DNA of 64,000 nucleotides, from assembly GCA_947284805.1 (NCBI GenBank), contig OX369274.1, positions 13,136,876 to 13,200,875 on the forward strand, read 5' to 3'. Below are positions 31,045-42,449 of the stretch, piece by piece; position 1 is the stretch's first letter, and the number at the start of each line of letters is the position of its first letter. The position numbers were made by a program, and so were the translations under genes. The stretch is from Coleophora flavipennella. Taxonomy: Eukaryota; Arthropoda; Insecta; Lepidoptera; Coleophoridae. The notes below the pieces were generated by a model, which was not told the DNA's origin, made no database searches, and saw nothing but the letters and a program-made list of their open reading frames with translations.

Positions 31045-31637
31045 AAATTTGGCTCTAAATCTGAGTCACACCCTGGACACTTCATACAACGGGCCAGAAA
31101 TTACATTTCAAAAAAGGAATGACGGAACAAACAAAATGGCTAAAATGACATTTCTAAAAACAAATGACGGAGCAAAGAAATTCACGGCAAAATCCTATAC
31201 GTATAACAACCAAACTGTATCAATCTGGGTGACGAGGGGGTGAGGTCGCAATCTAGAGAGCGGCAGGGAGTGTCCATACTGTATCATCATCACATCAGCT
31301 CATATACGTCCCCACCGAGGGGCTCGAGCCTACCCTGAATTAGGGCGATCGGGCCTTAGTCGACCACGCGGGCCCAGTGCGGGTTGGTCGACTTCACACA
31401 CAACCTTCGAGTTTCTTCGCAGGCGTATGCAATGCAGGTTTCCTCACGATGTTTTCCTTCACCGTAAGAGCGTCGGATAAACGTACATATGAAATCGAAA
31501 TTCGAAAACACATTGGTACGTGGCAGGATCGAACCACGACCTCCCGGACAGGAGGCAGCGGCCCTTGCCGTTACGCCACCGACGCTCCATACTCCATACT
31601 GTATGTTAGTACTAATATAATTATATACTTTGCCAAT
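31045..31637. repeat. Q-family repeat split by SINE-A
   Basis: CTGAGTCACACCCTGGACAC through GATTGC-type GGTCGCAATCTAGAGAGCGG to GTTAGTACTAATAT matches 42450-42665 on the opposite strand, except for the SINE-A (31285-31592), which is missing there. Confidence 0.75.
31285..31592 (-). repeat. SINE-A with perfect 12-bp TSD
   Basis: TCCATACTGTAT at 31273-31284 and 31593-31604. The head includes box B GGTTCGATCC (minus strand). Confidence 0.9.
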
Positions 31638-31784
31638 ACGTTAACAGTATGCAGATCCAATAATAATGTGTGTTACGTGCCGGCAATGTCTAGACGACTA
31701 GTCGAGTTTTAGAGTATTCTATATATACTTTGTCTGAGTACAAAAGTCATTCCTACCTCTACATTAGTTTTAATGTTATAGACA

Positions 31785-31928
31785 CATACCGTAGTGAAGG
31801 AAAACATCGTGAGAAAACCTGCACAAGTCTGCGCAAAAATTCGAAAAATTTGGTCGACCGCCCTATTCAGGGTAGGCTCGAGCCTCTCAGTGAAGACATA
31901 TATGAGCTGGGGCTCGCGTGGTCAATTT
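31785..31928 (+). repeat. SINE-A body fragment
   Basis: GTAGTGAAGGAAAACATCGTG to GGTAGGCTCGAGCCTCTCAG and ATATGAGCTGG; both head and central body are deleted. Confidence 0.75.
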
Positions 31929-31929
31929 A

Positions 31930-32431
31930 GACCCGATCGCCCTAATTCATAAACCCAGCAAGAAAGTAACAGTTGCTCATAGCACAAAAACTACTTATCT
32001 TTTCAAATTCAGAAAAAAATAAGCCTCGGTTTCTACAGTGGCTCTAAATCCTGACATATAAACCTTAAACCAAGATGCCATAGTTATGGAGATCTCATGT
32101 GTCTGCCAGGAACATTTGTGAAACAAATCCGGAGAAGTCTTTGTGTTCTAGCGATAAGATTATTGGCACGAGAGTTGCGAGACCCGATCGCCCTAATTTA
32201 TAAACCCAGCAAGAAAGTAACAGTTGCTCCTAGCACAAAAACTACTTATCTTTTCAAATTCAGAAAAAAATAAGCCTCGGTTTCTACAGTGGCTCTAAAT
32301 CCTGACACATAAACCTTAAACCAAGATGCCATAGTTATGGAGATCTCACGTGTCTGCCAGGAACATTTGTGAAACAGATCCGGAGAAGTCTTTGTGTTCT
32401 AGCGATAAGATTATTGGCACGAGAGTCGCGA
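31930..32431. repeat. Tandem duplication, two 251-bp units
   Basis: Units 31930-32180 and 32181-32431 differ at only a handful of positions. Each starts GACCCGATCGCCCTAATT, which is SINE-A-like sequence, and includes CACATAAACC/ACATATAAACC and GATCTCAYGTGTCTGCCAGG. This is a recent duplication. Confidence 0.9.
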
Positions 32432-32498
32432 AAATTTGCATTACGAGTTTTTTATGTGGGTCTAAATCCCTGCATTATTCTGCTTTTCCCAAAGTCTT

Positions 32499-32820
32499 TT
32501 AACCGCCTCCATGGCGTAATGATTAGACCATTCGCTTCACACCAGGAGGTCACGGATTCGATTCCCGGTGGGGTCAACTTGTAAGACTCGATTTGGTTGT
32601 TGGAACGGCATTTTCCACCTGGCTAGCTACCACCATCTTATCTAAGTCTTGCCGCCAAACATCAGTGTTAACAACATTGATGTGTTCCGGCTTGAAGATA
32701 AGATAGCCAGTTCTCCATTGCGTTGGAGAATCTTGGTAAGCCCGCTTCCATCTTCGGCATCATCGTCACTTACCATCAGGTAAGATAGTGCCAAGGGCTT
32801 ACCAATTGTGAATAGAAAAA
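32499..32820 (+). repeat. SINE-C, full length, 8-bp TSD
   Basis: The tRNA-like head has A box TGGCGTAATGATT and B box GATTCGATTCC; the body ends CAATTGTGAATAG then poly-A. TSD AAAGTCTT at 32491-32498 and 32821-32828. This is the reference copy of the family here. Confidence 0.9.
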
Positions 32821-32860
32821 AAAGTCTTGGTAGTTTTCGTGCACCAGGGTGTGCTATGAA

Positions 32861-33268
32861 GTTCTATCAAGGGGGCCCCCCATGAGCTAGGAAGATGAAA
32901 CCTATGAAAATGGTTAGCTCGAACAATGTACCTACCTAATTTATTAATTATAGCTTAAGTACCTTAGCAATAATGGCGAAAATGGAATGGCAATGGCTGG
33001 ATGGAAAAAGAGAAAAAAAGGGATTTCCGCCGTTATGGCGTCGGTACAGAGGCCAGCATATCAAGCTAGACTCTTTGGACTTTGTACCGTTCTTATGTCG
33101 TACGCGTTTGGATCAGAATCGCACTACGAGTGTCTAGCTTGATGTGCTGGCCTCTGTACATATGGTTTAATTAATAAATTACGAGTAGGTAGGTACATTG
33201 ATCGAGCTAACCATTTTCATAGGTTTCACCTTCCTAGCGCATGAGGGCCTGCTGGATAGAACTTCATA
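32861..33268. mobile_element. Palindromic MITE, about 405 bp
   Basis: Ends CTATGAAGTTCTATC and inverted GATAGAACTTCATAG; the arms continue inward with GAAACCTATGAAAATGGTTAGC, GTACCTACC and CAGAGGCCAGCA, each found inverted on the other side. The central loop is about 70 bp. Non-coding. Confidence 0.85.
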
Positions 33269-33387
33269 GCGCAATCATGCTATAAGGTACTCTTTGAATC
33301 ATGCCGTAATTATCCGCAGATAACTATCTGTGAGAATATTTTATCTGACAGATTATGCCCATATCGCTCGGTATCTGCAGATAGACA

Positions 33388-33695
33388 TCACATCACATCA
33401 GATCATATATACGTCCCCACCGAGGGGCTCGAGCCTACCCTGAATTAGGGCGATCGGGCCTTAGTCGACCACACGGGCCCAGTGCGAGTTGGTCAACTTT
33501 ACACACAACCTTCGAATTTCTTCGCAGGTATGTGCAGGTTTCCTCACGATTTTTTCCTTCACCGTAAGGGCGTCGGATAAACGTACATACGAGTATGAGA
33601 TCAAAATTCGAAAACACATTGGTACGTGGCAGGACTCGAACGTATAGGATAGGAGGTAGCTGCCCTTGCCGTTGTGCCACCGACGCTCTCGCTCT
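33388..33695 (-). repeat. SINE-A, nearly full length
   Basis: CATCACATCAGATCATATATACG tail, body, CCGACGCCCTTACGG segment and a head with mutated B box. Confidence 0.85.
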
Positions 33696-33725
33696 AGATA
33701 GACAACGATAGATTATCTGCACTGT

Positions 33726-34127
33726 GTGTCTACATTCATTGATTTCTACGAAGAACGATATTGTAAAATATCTGGTCAGATACAGATATCTTATAGTACT
33801 CGTATCTGTCCCGTGTGTGACAAACTTATCTCCGAAAAAATGCAATGCTTCGTTGCAAGCTTCCTTTTTCACTATATCAATATCTTTAATAAAAATAGGA
33901 CGATTATAAAAATGGAATATAATGTCATGTACTGGAAATCCGATTTTTCAGATGTGTTCAAGCCGCCTGGAACATGGCATTTCAATTTTGCACAGTGCAA
34001 GAGATTCTATCTCAAAAGAACAACATCGAACGTTTTGGTGAGAGGAGAAATACATTACAACACAGATACGATCGCATATAAAAGCATTTTAAAGAAAAGA
34101 AAGTTGTGGCTAGAAATTTCAACTTAA
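33726..34127 (+). other. 133-codon open frame, no recognised product
   Basis: Open from ATG 33726 to TAA. The C-terminal half is rich in K, R, Y and W (RFYLKRTTSNVLVRGEIHYN) and reads more protein-like than most frames here. I cannot match it to a family and see no splice or promoter support. It may be a remnant of a transposon ORF. Confidence 0.25.
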
Positions 34128-34360
34128 TAATCCTATAAGCGATTCATTTTTTTAGTTTTAAGCTACGGAACGCTAAAATAAGCAAATTACTTTCGGCAAG
34201 CTTTGTGAAAGAGGTAAATATGTCTTTTGTGAACCTACATTACACACTACTTATTGTTAGTAGATATTAAACTATTAATTAAAATAATACCTGAATCAGT
34301 GTCGTGCTTGCTGCTAACGTAGTCGATGAAAACGTATAAAATTAGTATTTTACAGTAAAG

Positions 34361-35036
34361 CTAGTGCCTTGGCCCGCGGCTATGCTCGCTGATTCCATGT
34401 AGTCTTGTCTGCCAGTATAAAAGACTATAAAAAATGTTCTAACAATTTGCAAAGTATAGCAGACTGGACTTTTTTAATATGAATACTTCTACTAGTAGAA
34501 CTGCCAGTAGGACTAGATGGACAAAACCGTTTTTATTATGACTGTTTTTGGGGGTGCTTGAGCACGCACCTCACGAGCGTAGACAGGAGTTTACTTAGGA
34601 TCCCTCGGGAACTAGTTTGGGCTATTCTGATTAGCAGTTACTTCGTACCCCCTTAACTACTTCTATTGCTCCGTTGCGACGCCGACGACGTGCGCAAGCC
34701 TGGAAATGAATTTTCCCCAGATCCCTCGAGAACTATTTCAGGTATGATAATTATTAGTCAATGTCATCTCCCATCACCTTATCCACCTGTGTGCAAAAAT
34801 TACAACAATCCATTGTTCCGTTGCGATGTTAAAGAAATTAACCAAAAAAAAAAAAGAGTATTTTTCAGTTCCCTCAGTAACTGCATCGTACTATGCCATT
34901 TTCACGGGATAAAAAAAGCCTTTGTCCTTTTCAGTGACACGGCTACCTCCATGCCAAATTACGTCAAGATCGGTTAAGGTGTTGAAACGTAAAGGGTAAC
35001 AAACAAACAAACACATTTTCACATTCATAGTAAGGA
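34361..35036 (-). mobile_element. Long-subtype Helitron (Lep1-like)
   Basis: CTAG at 34361 with a GC-rich stem, duplicated GATCCCTCGRGAACTA blocks, CATTGTTCCGTTGCGATG, and the 5' end TCCTTACTATGAATG at 35036 before T35037. Confidence 0.75.
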
Positions 35037-35246
35037 TTCAATGGATAAAAATATCATTACCATCATATTAAATGAGTCTTTATTCTCACTATAGATAATA
35101 TTTTACAAAATTCTATAAGAAAGTGTGTACAAAATAGTACAATGCTTCTATTTCCTTAATGTGCCTAGGCAATCATCGCATTTCCGAATGCATACAAATA
35201 TTCGTTTCCATGTCCATTCATTAGGCATTACATTCATCATGTAAAA

Positions 35247-35462
35247 AAACGAGTGTCCTTTAGACCACACGACTGAAGTAAAACTTAATCTAATCACCGT
35301 TCGCGTAACGCATTCACCAGTTTACTCCCCAAGTCAATCGTGCCATTCGCCTCGCCCAATCACATTTTTCGTAACGCTAGAAATCACCGTTCACGTAACG
35401 CATTCACCAGCTTACTCCCCAAGTCAAGCGTGCGTAAAGAAGTTTTACTTCAATAATTTGAA
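35247..35462. mobile_element. MITE with GAAGTAAAACTT ends and duplicated interior
   Basis: GAAGTAAAACTT and inverted AAGTTTTACTTC ends; the interior repeats CACCGTTCGCGTAACGCATT plus ACTCCCCAAGTCAA twice about 100 bp apart. A second copy is at 50308-50515. Confidence 0.7.
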
Positions 35463-36005
35463 TTCAGAACTACGACGTACTGTGCGAAACGCGAAGTTTG
35501 CCGAGAGACATTAATAAAATAGAAGCACTGTACAAAAAGTCAAGTTAAGTATCTATATAACTAAGTAGGTGTTAAACGTTGGTTTATAAATTTCTGCCGT
35601 CGCGCGAAGTGATCTGGTACGCTGCAACAAATAAAAACACTACTAAGTATAGGATGTAACCAAACCTCTCCGGAAACTTCAACTGGGATTTATATAACTT
35701 GGTAAAGGACTTTCCCAAGATAGCTCTATTGAATTCTCAAATAAAACAGTCACTTTGACATTCCATTTCAAGTTGAACAATCACTTGGCCGTTTTAAAGT
35801 ATGATACTTATGTCAAATTATTATAGCATTATAAGATCAATTAAATTAAACAAACTAGAAGAGAGTAGGTACAAAATTTTTATATTTACCCACCCAACTA
35901 CGAGAATATGAGTCGCTATGTACTGAGAGATGATCCACGTTCTATGATGGTAGCCTGTAAACGGGCAATTTAAATAAATAAATCAAAAATAGTGCCATCA
36001 ATTAA
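35463..36005. other. Intergenic, nothing recognised
   Basis: AT-rich unique-looking sequence without ORFs, splice-bounded exons or element ends that I can identify. Confidence 0.5.
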
Positions 36006-36007
36006 AA

Positions 36008-36305
36008 CTGCGTCGGTGGCTCAACCGGTAACGACTCGGTCCCCCTAACCAGAGGTGCCGGGTTCAAATCCGGACGGCCAATGTACCAATGAGTTTTTCG
36101 AAACTTACGTACATATTATACTCACCGATTGCTTTAACGGTGAAGGAAAACATCGTGAGGAAACCTGCACACACCTGCGAAGAAACTCGAAGGTTGTCTG
36201 TGAAGTCGACCAACCCGCACTGGGACCGCGTGGTCGACTAAGGCCCGATCGCCCTAATTCAGGGTAGGCTCGAGCCCCTCTGTGGGGACGTATATGAGCT
36301 GATGT
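36008..36305 (+). repeat. SINE-A', full length
   Basis: TGCGTCGGTGGCTCAACCGG head, B box GGTTCAAATCC, body and GAGCTGATGTG tail. Confidence 0.85.
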
Positions 36306-36349
36306 GCAATTAAAACTGACATAGCTTAACATACTGCTTTGGCGTATGT

Positions 36350-36585
36350 GATGATGATCATCACATCATCCAAAGATATCCACTGCTGGACATAGGCATC
36401 CCCCAAGTTGGGGGGTTTCGCCGTAATCACCACGCTTGACAGGTGGGTTGGGGATGGATCGTAGTGCGCAGTGTGGTGCAACAACACGCTGCCCTTCCTG
36501 TTTTTTTTTCTCTTAGTTTTCGGAAAGAGAAGGCGTGGTACTATTCTAGGACCGCACGCAGCACTGGCCACATAAAATTGCAACA
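36350..36585 (-). repeat. LINE 3' end, second RTE-like family
   Basis: ATATCCACTGCTGGACATAGGC resembles the RTE boundary, but the continuation (CCCCCAAGTTGGGGGGTTTCG, GACAGGTGGGTTGGGG) is not shared with the main RTE family, so this is a different element. Confidence 0.55.
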
Positions 36586-36595
36586 GTATTTTTTA

Positions 36596-36870
36596 TACAG
36601 GGTGTAAAAAAATTGGTGTACGACCCGTTAACTGGGGGTTCTACTCATCATACTGAACAACTTTCCCCGAGGAACACATAGTCAATTCTCAAAAAAAATA
36701 CCCTCCATACTAAAATGCACAAAATTGGTCGATCAGCTGTTTCAGGTGTTTGATTTGTATGAAGAGCAATTTTTTTTGCGATCTCAGCAAAGTTGTAGTA
36801 CCAAAGTTCTTTAGTATTACGAGTAGAAGCCCCAGTTAACGGGACCTACACCGATTTTGTTACATCCTAT
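36596..36870. mobile_element. Palindromic P-family MITE
   Basis: CAGGGTGTAAAAAAATTGGTG and inverted ACCGATTTTGTTACATCC ends; centre GATCAGCTG. Confidence 0.75.
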
Positions 36871-36894
36871 AAAATTAAATAAATGAATTATCTC

Positions 36895-37530
36895 AGAGCT
36901 GATTAGAATAATTGACAACCCTTAAAACCTTATGAACAATCGACTTCTATCACAAAATTGCTGTGTTTAACCGACATCGTGCTTTTACAATGATTGGTAC
37001 ACACTTAATAGTCTATATCTTGAAAACTACTGAACCGATTTTGATGAAACTTGCTCTGTTACCTAAGTTGAAAGATACACATAAACAAAAAATTATTGCA
37101 TATTGATTTCTAGTATCTGAGAAATACGTGGACAAACAAACATACAAATACACACTTATGAAACTTGGCACACATGTTCAGAAGCCAACATACACTAGTA
37201 CATAACAAAATAGTGCAAATTCAACAATATAACATACAGAAGTGTCGAATTAAATACCTCCTTTTTTAAATTCGGTAAAAAACATACAGACGTTTAAAAC
37301 ATTAAAGCGAGACCGAGATTGCAGAGACTAAACGAAGTTTAAAAACCTGACAACTCTCGAAATCTGCTCAGAATTTCGAGTCACTAAACTTCGTAATTCA
37401 GTTTCATTTTATTTCCCGTGCAGTTCGTGTTTGTAACTGTGACTTGCAAGGTGAAGTATTTATCGTATTCGTGAGTATAAAGAGACTTTATTTATTGATC
37501 GGCTCTTGAGCTACGAAGCATGAACGAAGT
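36895..37530. repeat. Old dispersed-repeat debris
   Basis: CTTGAAAACTACTGAACCG...TTTTGATGAAACTTG is a phrase common to several insect repeats; near 37330-37410 an inverted pair (AAACGAAGTTTA / TAAACTTCGTAA) is seen. No ORF. Confidence 0.4.
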
Positions 37531-37531
37531 A

Positions 37532-37565
37532 TTAGAATAGAATAATATTTATTTCAGATCATTAC
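37532..37565 (-). repeat. LINE 3' tail, (TAGAA)n type
   Basis: ATTAGAATAGAATAATATTTA matches the inverted pentanucleotide tail of the LINE at 47816-48195. Confidence 0.45.
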
Positions 37566-37635
37566 AAATCCATAGAATTATTAGTGAAATTATCCTTATC
37601 CTATGTTAGTAAGTATGTTTCAGAAAATTATTTAC

Positions 37636-37861
37636 GGTATTGCATTCGTGAACTCAAAGTATAAAGAGACTCTATTTTTTGATCGGCTCCTGGCTACGAA
37701 GCATCGACGAGGTATTGTATTCTTGAACTCAAAGTATAAAAAGGCTTTGTTTTTTGATCGGCTCCTGGCTACGAAGCATCGACGAGGTATTGTATTCGTG
37801 AACTCAAAGTATAAAGAGACTTCATTTTTTGATTGACTCCTGTGCTACGAAGCATCGACGA
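37636..37861 (+). repeat. 75-bp tandem repeat, three copies, open frame
   Basis: Units start at 37636, 37711 and 37786, each with GTGAACTCAAAGTATAAA and GGCTCCTGGCTACGAAGC; a partial unit lies at about 37450-37530. The unit length is 25 codons and one frame stays open (FVNSKYKETLFFDRLLATKH). No start context or splice sites support translation. Confidence 0.85.
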
Positions 37862-37899
37862 GGTATTTTTTTATTATTTTATTCCGGTTTTACAGGGCT

Positions 37900-38190
37900 T
37901 CTGGCACGTTTTTAAAAGGTTTCATGTAACTTGTAATGTTATTATGTATGCTAGTTAGGTTTTTTTACGTTGGTTCAAAATTTGCGATCGATTTTAGACC
38001 GACTTCCAGGGGTACGGTTGGTCGGAAATTTGTTATGAAGCCGGTGACAATATTAAGTCCTTTTGGTATTTTGAAGTTGTTCTGATGATGAACTTTAGAG
38101 GTAGATTCAAGGTCCTAGGATCGTCTTGTCTAATCTTATTATTATCATATTCAATAGGATCGTAGGAAACCCTGTGCTCGTCTTTTTTAC
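37900..38190. mobile_element. M-family MITE
   Basis: GTTTCATGTAACTTGTAATG, GAAGCCGGTGACAAT and ATTCAAGGTCCTAGGATCG are shared with 7450-8105. Confidence 0.6.
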
Positions 38191-38420
38191 TTTCTCGTCC
38201 CCGTAGTACGGTACGTAGGTTAGAGGAAGTATTGCATCGCGAATAAAAAGGTTTTCCAATTTTCGTAAAATATCTTTAACACATATCGAAAAGCTGAACA
38301 TCTCAATTCCGTCCGTCCATGCGTCTACGCGTTTCTCACTCTTGGCTATGAAAGTCCGATTGGGACCAAATTTGGAACTTGGAAATTTTAAATTAATTGA
38401 TCGAGGGATTATCAAAATTT

Positions 38421-38702
38421 TCTTCGTACGTCAAACCGAAGAGTAACTGTTAAACAACATTTTTTTTTTTCAAAACGGTTCTAACGATTTTGATGAAACT
38501 TTGCACTTCGTAATTACTTATGTTGTTATAACATAATAATAGGTCTGGAAAAAAAAAATATCTTCGTACGTCAAACCGAAGAGTAACTGTTAAACAACAA
38601 ATTTTTTTTTTCAAAAACGGTTCTAACGATTTTGATGAAACTTTGCAATTCGTAATTACTTATGTTGTTATAACATAATAATAGGTCTGGGAAAAAAAAA
38701 AT
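38421..38702. repeat. 140-bp tandem duplication
   Basis: Units start TCTTCGTACGTCAAACCGAA at 38421 and 38561 and differ mainly in homopolymer lengths. Confidence 0.9.
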
Positions 38703-38831
38703 GTTAATAAAAAAACTGTTAATAAAAAAAATCATGAGAGTTTGTTCATGTTTGATTTTCAAAAGATTTCACTTCTCTACTGATTTTTTTTATAACCTAC
38801 TTCAAAAAAGGAGCTAGTTTTCAATTTCATT

Positions 38832-39160
38832 ATGTTTTTAGGGTTCCGTACCCCAAGGGTAAAAACGGAACCCTATTACTAAGACTCCGCTGTCCGTCCG
38901 TCTGTCACCAGGCTGTATTTCATGAACCGTGATAGCTAGACAGTTGAAATTTTCACAGATAATGTATTTATGTTGCCGTTCTAACAATAAATACTAAAAT
39001 TGTAAAAAAATGAAAGTCTCCATAAAAAAAAAAAAGTGTTTTTTTTTAAATCAAGAAACTAGCGCCATCTAGTATGTTGGTACGCAACCCTTTGTGCGCG
39101 GTTCTGACTCGAACTTTACCAGGTTTTTTTTTGTATGCATGTTACGCGATTTCTTCGGCG
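38832..39160 (-). repeat. Dispersed repeat, AGGGTTCCGTA end
   Basis: Inverted relative to 55852-56133: TTTTTAGGGTTCCGTACCCC, GGCTGTATTTCATGAACCG, AGCGCCATCTAGTATG. Confidence 0.7.
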
Positions 39161-39494
39161 ATTGTGGATCTATATTGACGATTCTTATTTTGATCAATAG
39201 CTGCTCCAGGGTGGTCCCATATAAATTTTATCAAAATCAGTTGGTATATTTATTTAGAAAATTATCTTAAATACAAAAAATATAGCAAAATTTTAATTGG
39301 TTGTTGCGTTTAAAGTATTTTTTAACGTGTTCAGCGCGGTCATTTATTTAAGAACTTCATTTGATGGCCTTAGCGAAACTAAAATATTTTCTTTTGAAAA
39401 GAATAGCCCGATTCTAGTAAAACTTTATACAATCAAGTAAGACACAAAATTGTAGGAAGTATGCTGACTACTTTTCGAACTGTCACTCAATAGG

Positions 39495-39620
39495 GAATCT
39501 GGAAATAGGAAAATTCTGGAATTTGATTTCCTAAATTGCTCTCCTCTTGAACTTTCAAAAAATCTTACTTGTTTTGTTGTCTTGTTTTGTCTTCAATTTT
39601 TAATTGATCAAATTCACAAA
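39495..39620. repeat. Partial third copy of the MITE at 458-719
   Basis: TTCCTAAATTGCTCTCCTCTTG to TTTTTAATTGATCAAATTCAC; the ends are missing. Confidence 0.55.
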
Positions 39621-39799
39621 AAGACAGAGACAACTGTTTCAATCAATATCTCGCCTTAAATAGTTGCTCAGTTTCATATATTGAAGTTGGTGTTATCTAG
39701 AGTTAAGAGTTAGAAGCCACCCTTAAAAAATATTTCCTTTTTATATAACCTAAAGTCTGTGTTTCAAGATTATTTTCCCTAAAATTGGCATGACCATCT

Positions 39800-40028
39800 T
39801 TGAGTTGTTGTATTGAGATAGACCGATGGCCATTGGGGCAGTAAAGTTCTCAAGTGGCGACCGCGCGCCGGAAAACGTAGCGTATAGGCAGGCGTCCCAC
39901 TCGGTGGACCGATTACCTGGTGAAGATCGCGATTAGCCGCTGGATGCGGACAGCGCAGAACTGGTCGTCGTGGAAATCCTGGAGGTGGGGGGGGGGGACT
40001 AAGTCCTTCGGCTGCTATGATGATGATT
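39800..40028 (+). repeat. RTE-type LINE 3' end
   Basis: GGCCATTGGGGCAGTAAAG through GTGGACCGATTACCTGGTG to CTGCTATGATGATGATT in sense orientation; a poly-G tract replaces part of the last codons. Confidence 0.8.
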
Positions 40029-40059
40029 GAGAAAGTTATGTCGCCCACTGTATATCCAG

Positions 40060-40760
40060 ACATCTTTCTTTTTTTTTTGGCGCAAAACCAAAGTCGATTA
40101 ACTCCAGCATAAAGCCGCTGTATTCCAAAATTTAATATGCAAGTTGCAATGCTTATGCAGCATGTGTACTAGAAGCATCAACTAGCATTCAGATTTCTGA
40201 AGTTTCATATTTAAGAGGCAACTGAACACGTAGAATGTGTTTCAATAAACTTTGAAGCAATTGAAGCTGTATTTTGACTTTATGATTACATTTCTTTATA
40301 GTTTTTAAGATCTTTTTTTTCTGTCTGTCCCTTTATTTATCAGAGACAGTCAAAAGCTTTCTCATGTTTTTTAAATATGGATCTCCATTTTGAATATTTG
40401 ATTTTTTTTGTGCAACATACCATAGCAATCGAAGCTGCCTTTGACTTCATTATTATAAATTTATTATAGTTTTTTAAATCGTTTTGTTTGGCCGTTCGTC
40501 CATCAGACAGTCAAAAAACTTCAACATTTTTAAACCGAATTACCTATATGAAATATTGCAAATTTACAAATAAAATATGTTTTTGAGTGCACCCCTCTCA
40601 TGTGAGGTATCGTTAAATAAGTATTTTTAAATGTAGTGGAGTTTTTTAAGACCCATATGTATGTAGGTGTATTTCTATGGCACGCTCTGTAGCCTAAACG
40701 TATTGATGGATTTGGGAGTGTGAAGTGTCTTTAGATTTGTCTTGATCCCGAGTGACATAC
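40060..40760. other. AT-rich, old repeat debris
   Basis: A 100-bp stretch (GAAGCTGTATTTTGAC...) recurs imperfectly about 180 bp later (GAAGCTGCCTTTGAC...). No gene seen. Confidence 0.35.
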
Positions 40761-40764
40761 GAGT

Positions 40765-40960
40765 AAAGTTCTCGAGTGGCGACCGAGCACCGGAAAACGT
40801 AGCGTAGGCAGGCCTCCTACGCGGTGGACCGATGACCTGGTGAAGGTCGCGGGAAGCCGATGGATGCGGGCAGCGCAGGACCGGTCGTCGTGGAAATCCT
40901 TGGGGGAGGCCTTTGTCCAGCAGTGGACGATTTGTGGCTGATATGATGATGATGATGATA
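40765..40960 (+). repeat. RTE-type LINE 3' end with (GAT)n tail
   Basis: AGTTCTCGAGTGGCGACCG to CAGCAGTGGACG and GCTGATATGATGATGATG. It is intact over the final 60 codons. Confidence 0.85.
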
Positions 40961-41269
40961 CGAGTAGGATACATTTTTACCCGATTGTCTAAACATTGTC
41001 GGCGCCCACCGCGTTTTAACTGAGGGCGGCATCTTTGACAGACCCTTTGTCGGCAGCCGTCAAACTTGCAGCTAATTCAGCAAACGAACTTTACACGGGC
41101 TTGATGGATTTTGGAGTGCAAGTACGAAGTAACTAGTATCTCATCTGTGGTGCAAGGTGTTGCTAGATTCATATTGATTCTAAAAGTGTCCGAAAGACGA
41201 AGGGATCCTAATGTTTTAATGCTTTCGGATCTTTAATTTTTAATTAAATTGATTTGGTTGTATTATCTT

Positions 41270-41445
41270 ACGGTGTAGGAAAACATCGTGGGGAAACCTG
41301 CACACACCTGCGAAGAAACTCGAAGGTTGTGTGTGAAGTTGACCAACCCACTCTGGGCCCGCGTGGTCGCCTAAATCCCGATCGCCCTAATTAAGGGTAG
41401 GCTCGAGCCCCTTGGTGGGGACGAATATATAAGCTGATATGAGGT
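41270..41445 (+). repeat. SINE-A body, 5'-truncated
   Basis: CTTACGGTGTAGGAAAACATC to TAAGCTGATATGAG. Confidence 0.8.
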
Positions 41446-41739
41446 TGTATTATAAAACATGGCAAAAGGGCTAAGTACCTGATGAGGTATCTGTACTCCA
41501 GCTTTCTGAACAGCCACGTTGCAGTACGAGCTGACAAGAACTTTATTTCCAAGCTTTTTCGTTCGATGTTTGAAACATTGTGAATCGAGTTGCTAATTTT
41601 CGGGACGGAGGAGCCTTAAGCAGCTAAGACAAGTTAATAACACCTTGTCTCGTTCTTGGCAAGATGTTTTAAGAAGTATGTCGCTAACTATTACATTCCA
41701 ACTTAGCTTGAAAGTTTCTCACATAATTTCTTCTTTTTA

Positions 41740-42050
41740 TTATTCACAATTGGTAAGCCCTTGGCATCATCTCACCTGATGGTAAATGACGATGATTGAA
41801 GCGGGCTTACCGAGATTCTCCAACGCAATGGAGAACTGGCTATCTTATCTTCAAGCCGGAACACAGCAATGATGTTAACACTGATGTTTGGCGGCAAGAC
41901 TTAGATAAGATGGTGGTAGCTAGCCAGGCGGTCTTAGAAAATGCCCTACCACCAACGAAATTGAGTCTTAAAAGTTGGCCCCACCGGGAATCGAACTGGT
42001 GTGCAGCGAATGGACTAACCATTACGCCACGGAGGCGGTTTGCAAAATCT
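41740..42050 (-). repeat. SINE-C, near full length
   Basis: Inverted tail CACAATTGGTAAGCCC, body, and CCATTACGCCACGGAGGCGG head; the B box region is partly deleted. Confidence 0.85.
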
Positions 42051-42179
42051 TCTAAACACAAAGCCCTACTTGGTTGACAATTTCAATCTACATGTGAACA
42101 CAAAGCTTTCAGTTCCCGTTGAAGTTTTAAGTAGTTCTGTAACTGTGTCAAAAGTAAGTAAAACTTTTTTTTATATTTT

Positions 42180-42378
42180 TTTTATGCACTATTGGTAAAC
42201 CCTTGACAACATCTCACCTGGTGGTAAGTGACGATGTTGCCGAAGATGGAAGCGGGCTTACCAAGATTCCCCAACGCAATGGGGAACTGGCTATCTTATC
42301 TTCATGCCGGAACACACCAATGATATCAACATTGATATTTGGCGGCAAGACTTAGGTAAGATGGTGGTAGCTAGCCTT
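42180..42378 (-). repeat. SINE-C, GTTGCC subfamily, 5'-truncated
   Basis: CACTATTGGTAAACCCTTGAC to GATGGTGGTAGCTAGCC; same subfamily as 24340-24520. Confidence 0.8.
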
Positions 42379-42449
42379 TTTCAAACAAAATACTCGACAG
42401 TGAAAATTGCAAAAATACGGATTAGAAAACTTAAGTTTTAGCAAAGTAA

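Noticed and set aside
33435..33872. 145-codon open frame (-)
   Set aside because: Most of it is a SINE-A copy read through.
41796..42077. 93-codon open frame (+)
   Set aside because: It lies entirely in an inverted SINE-C copy.
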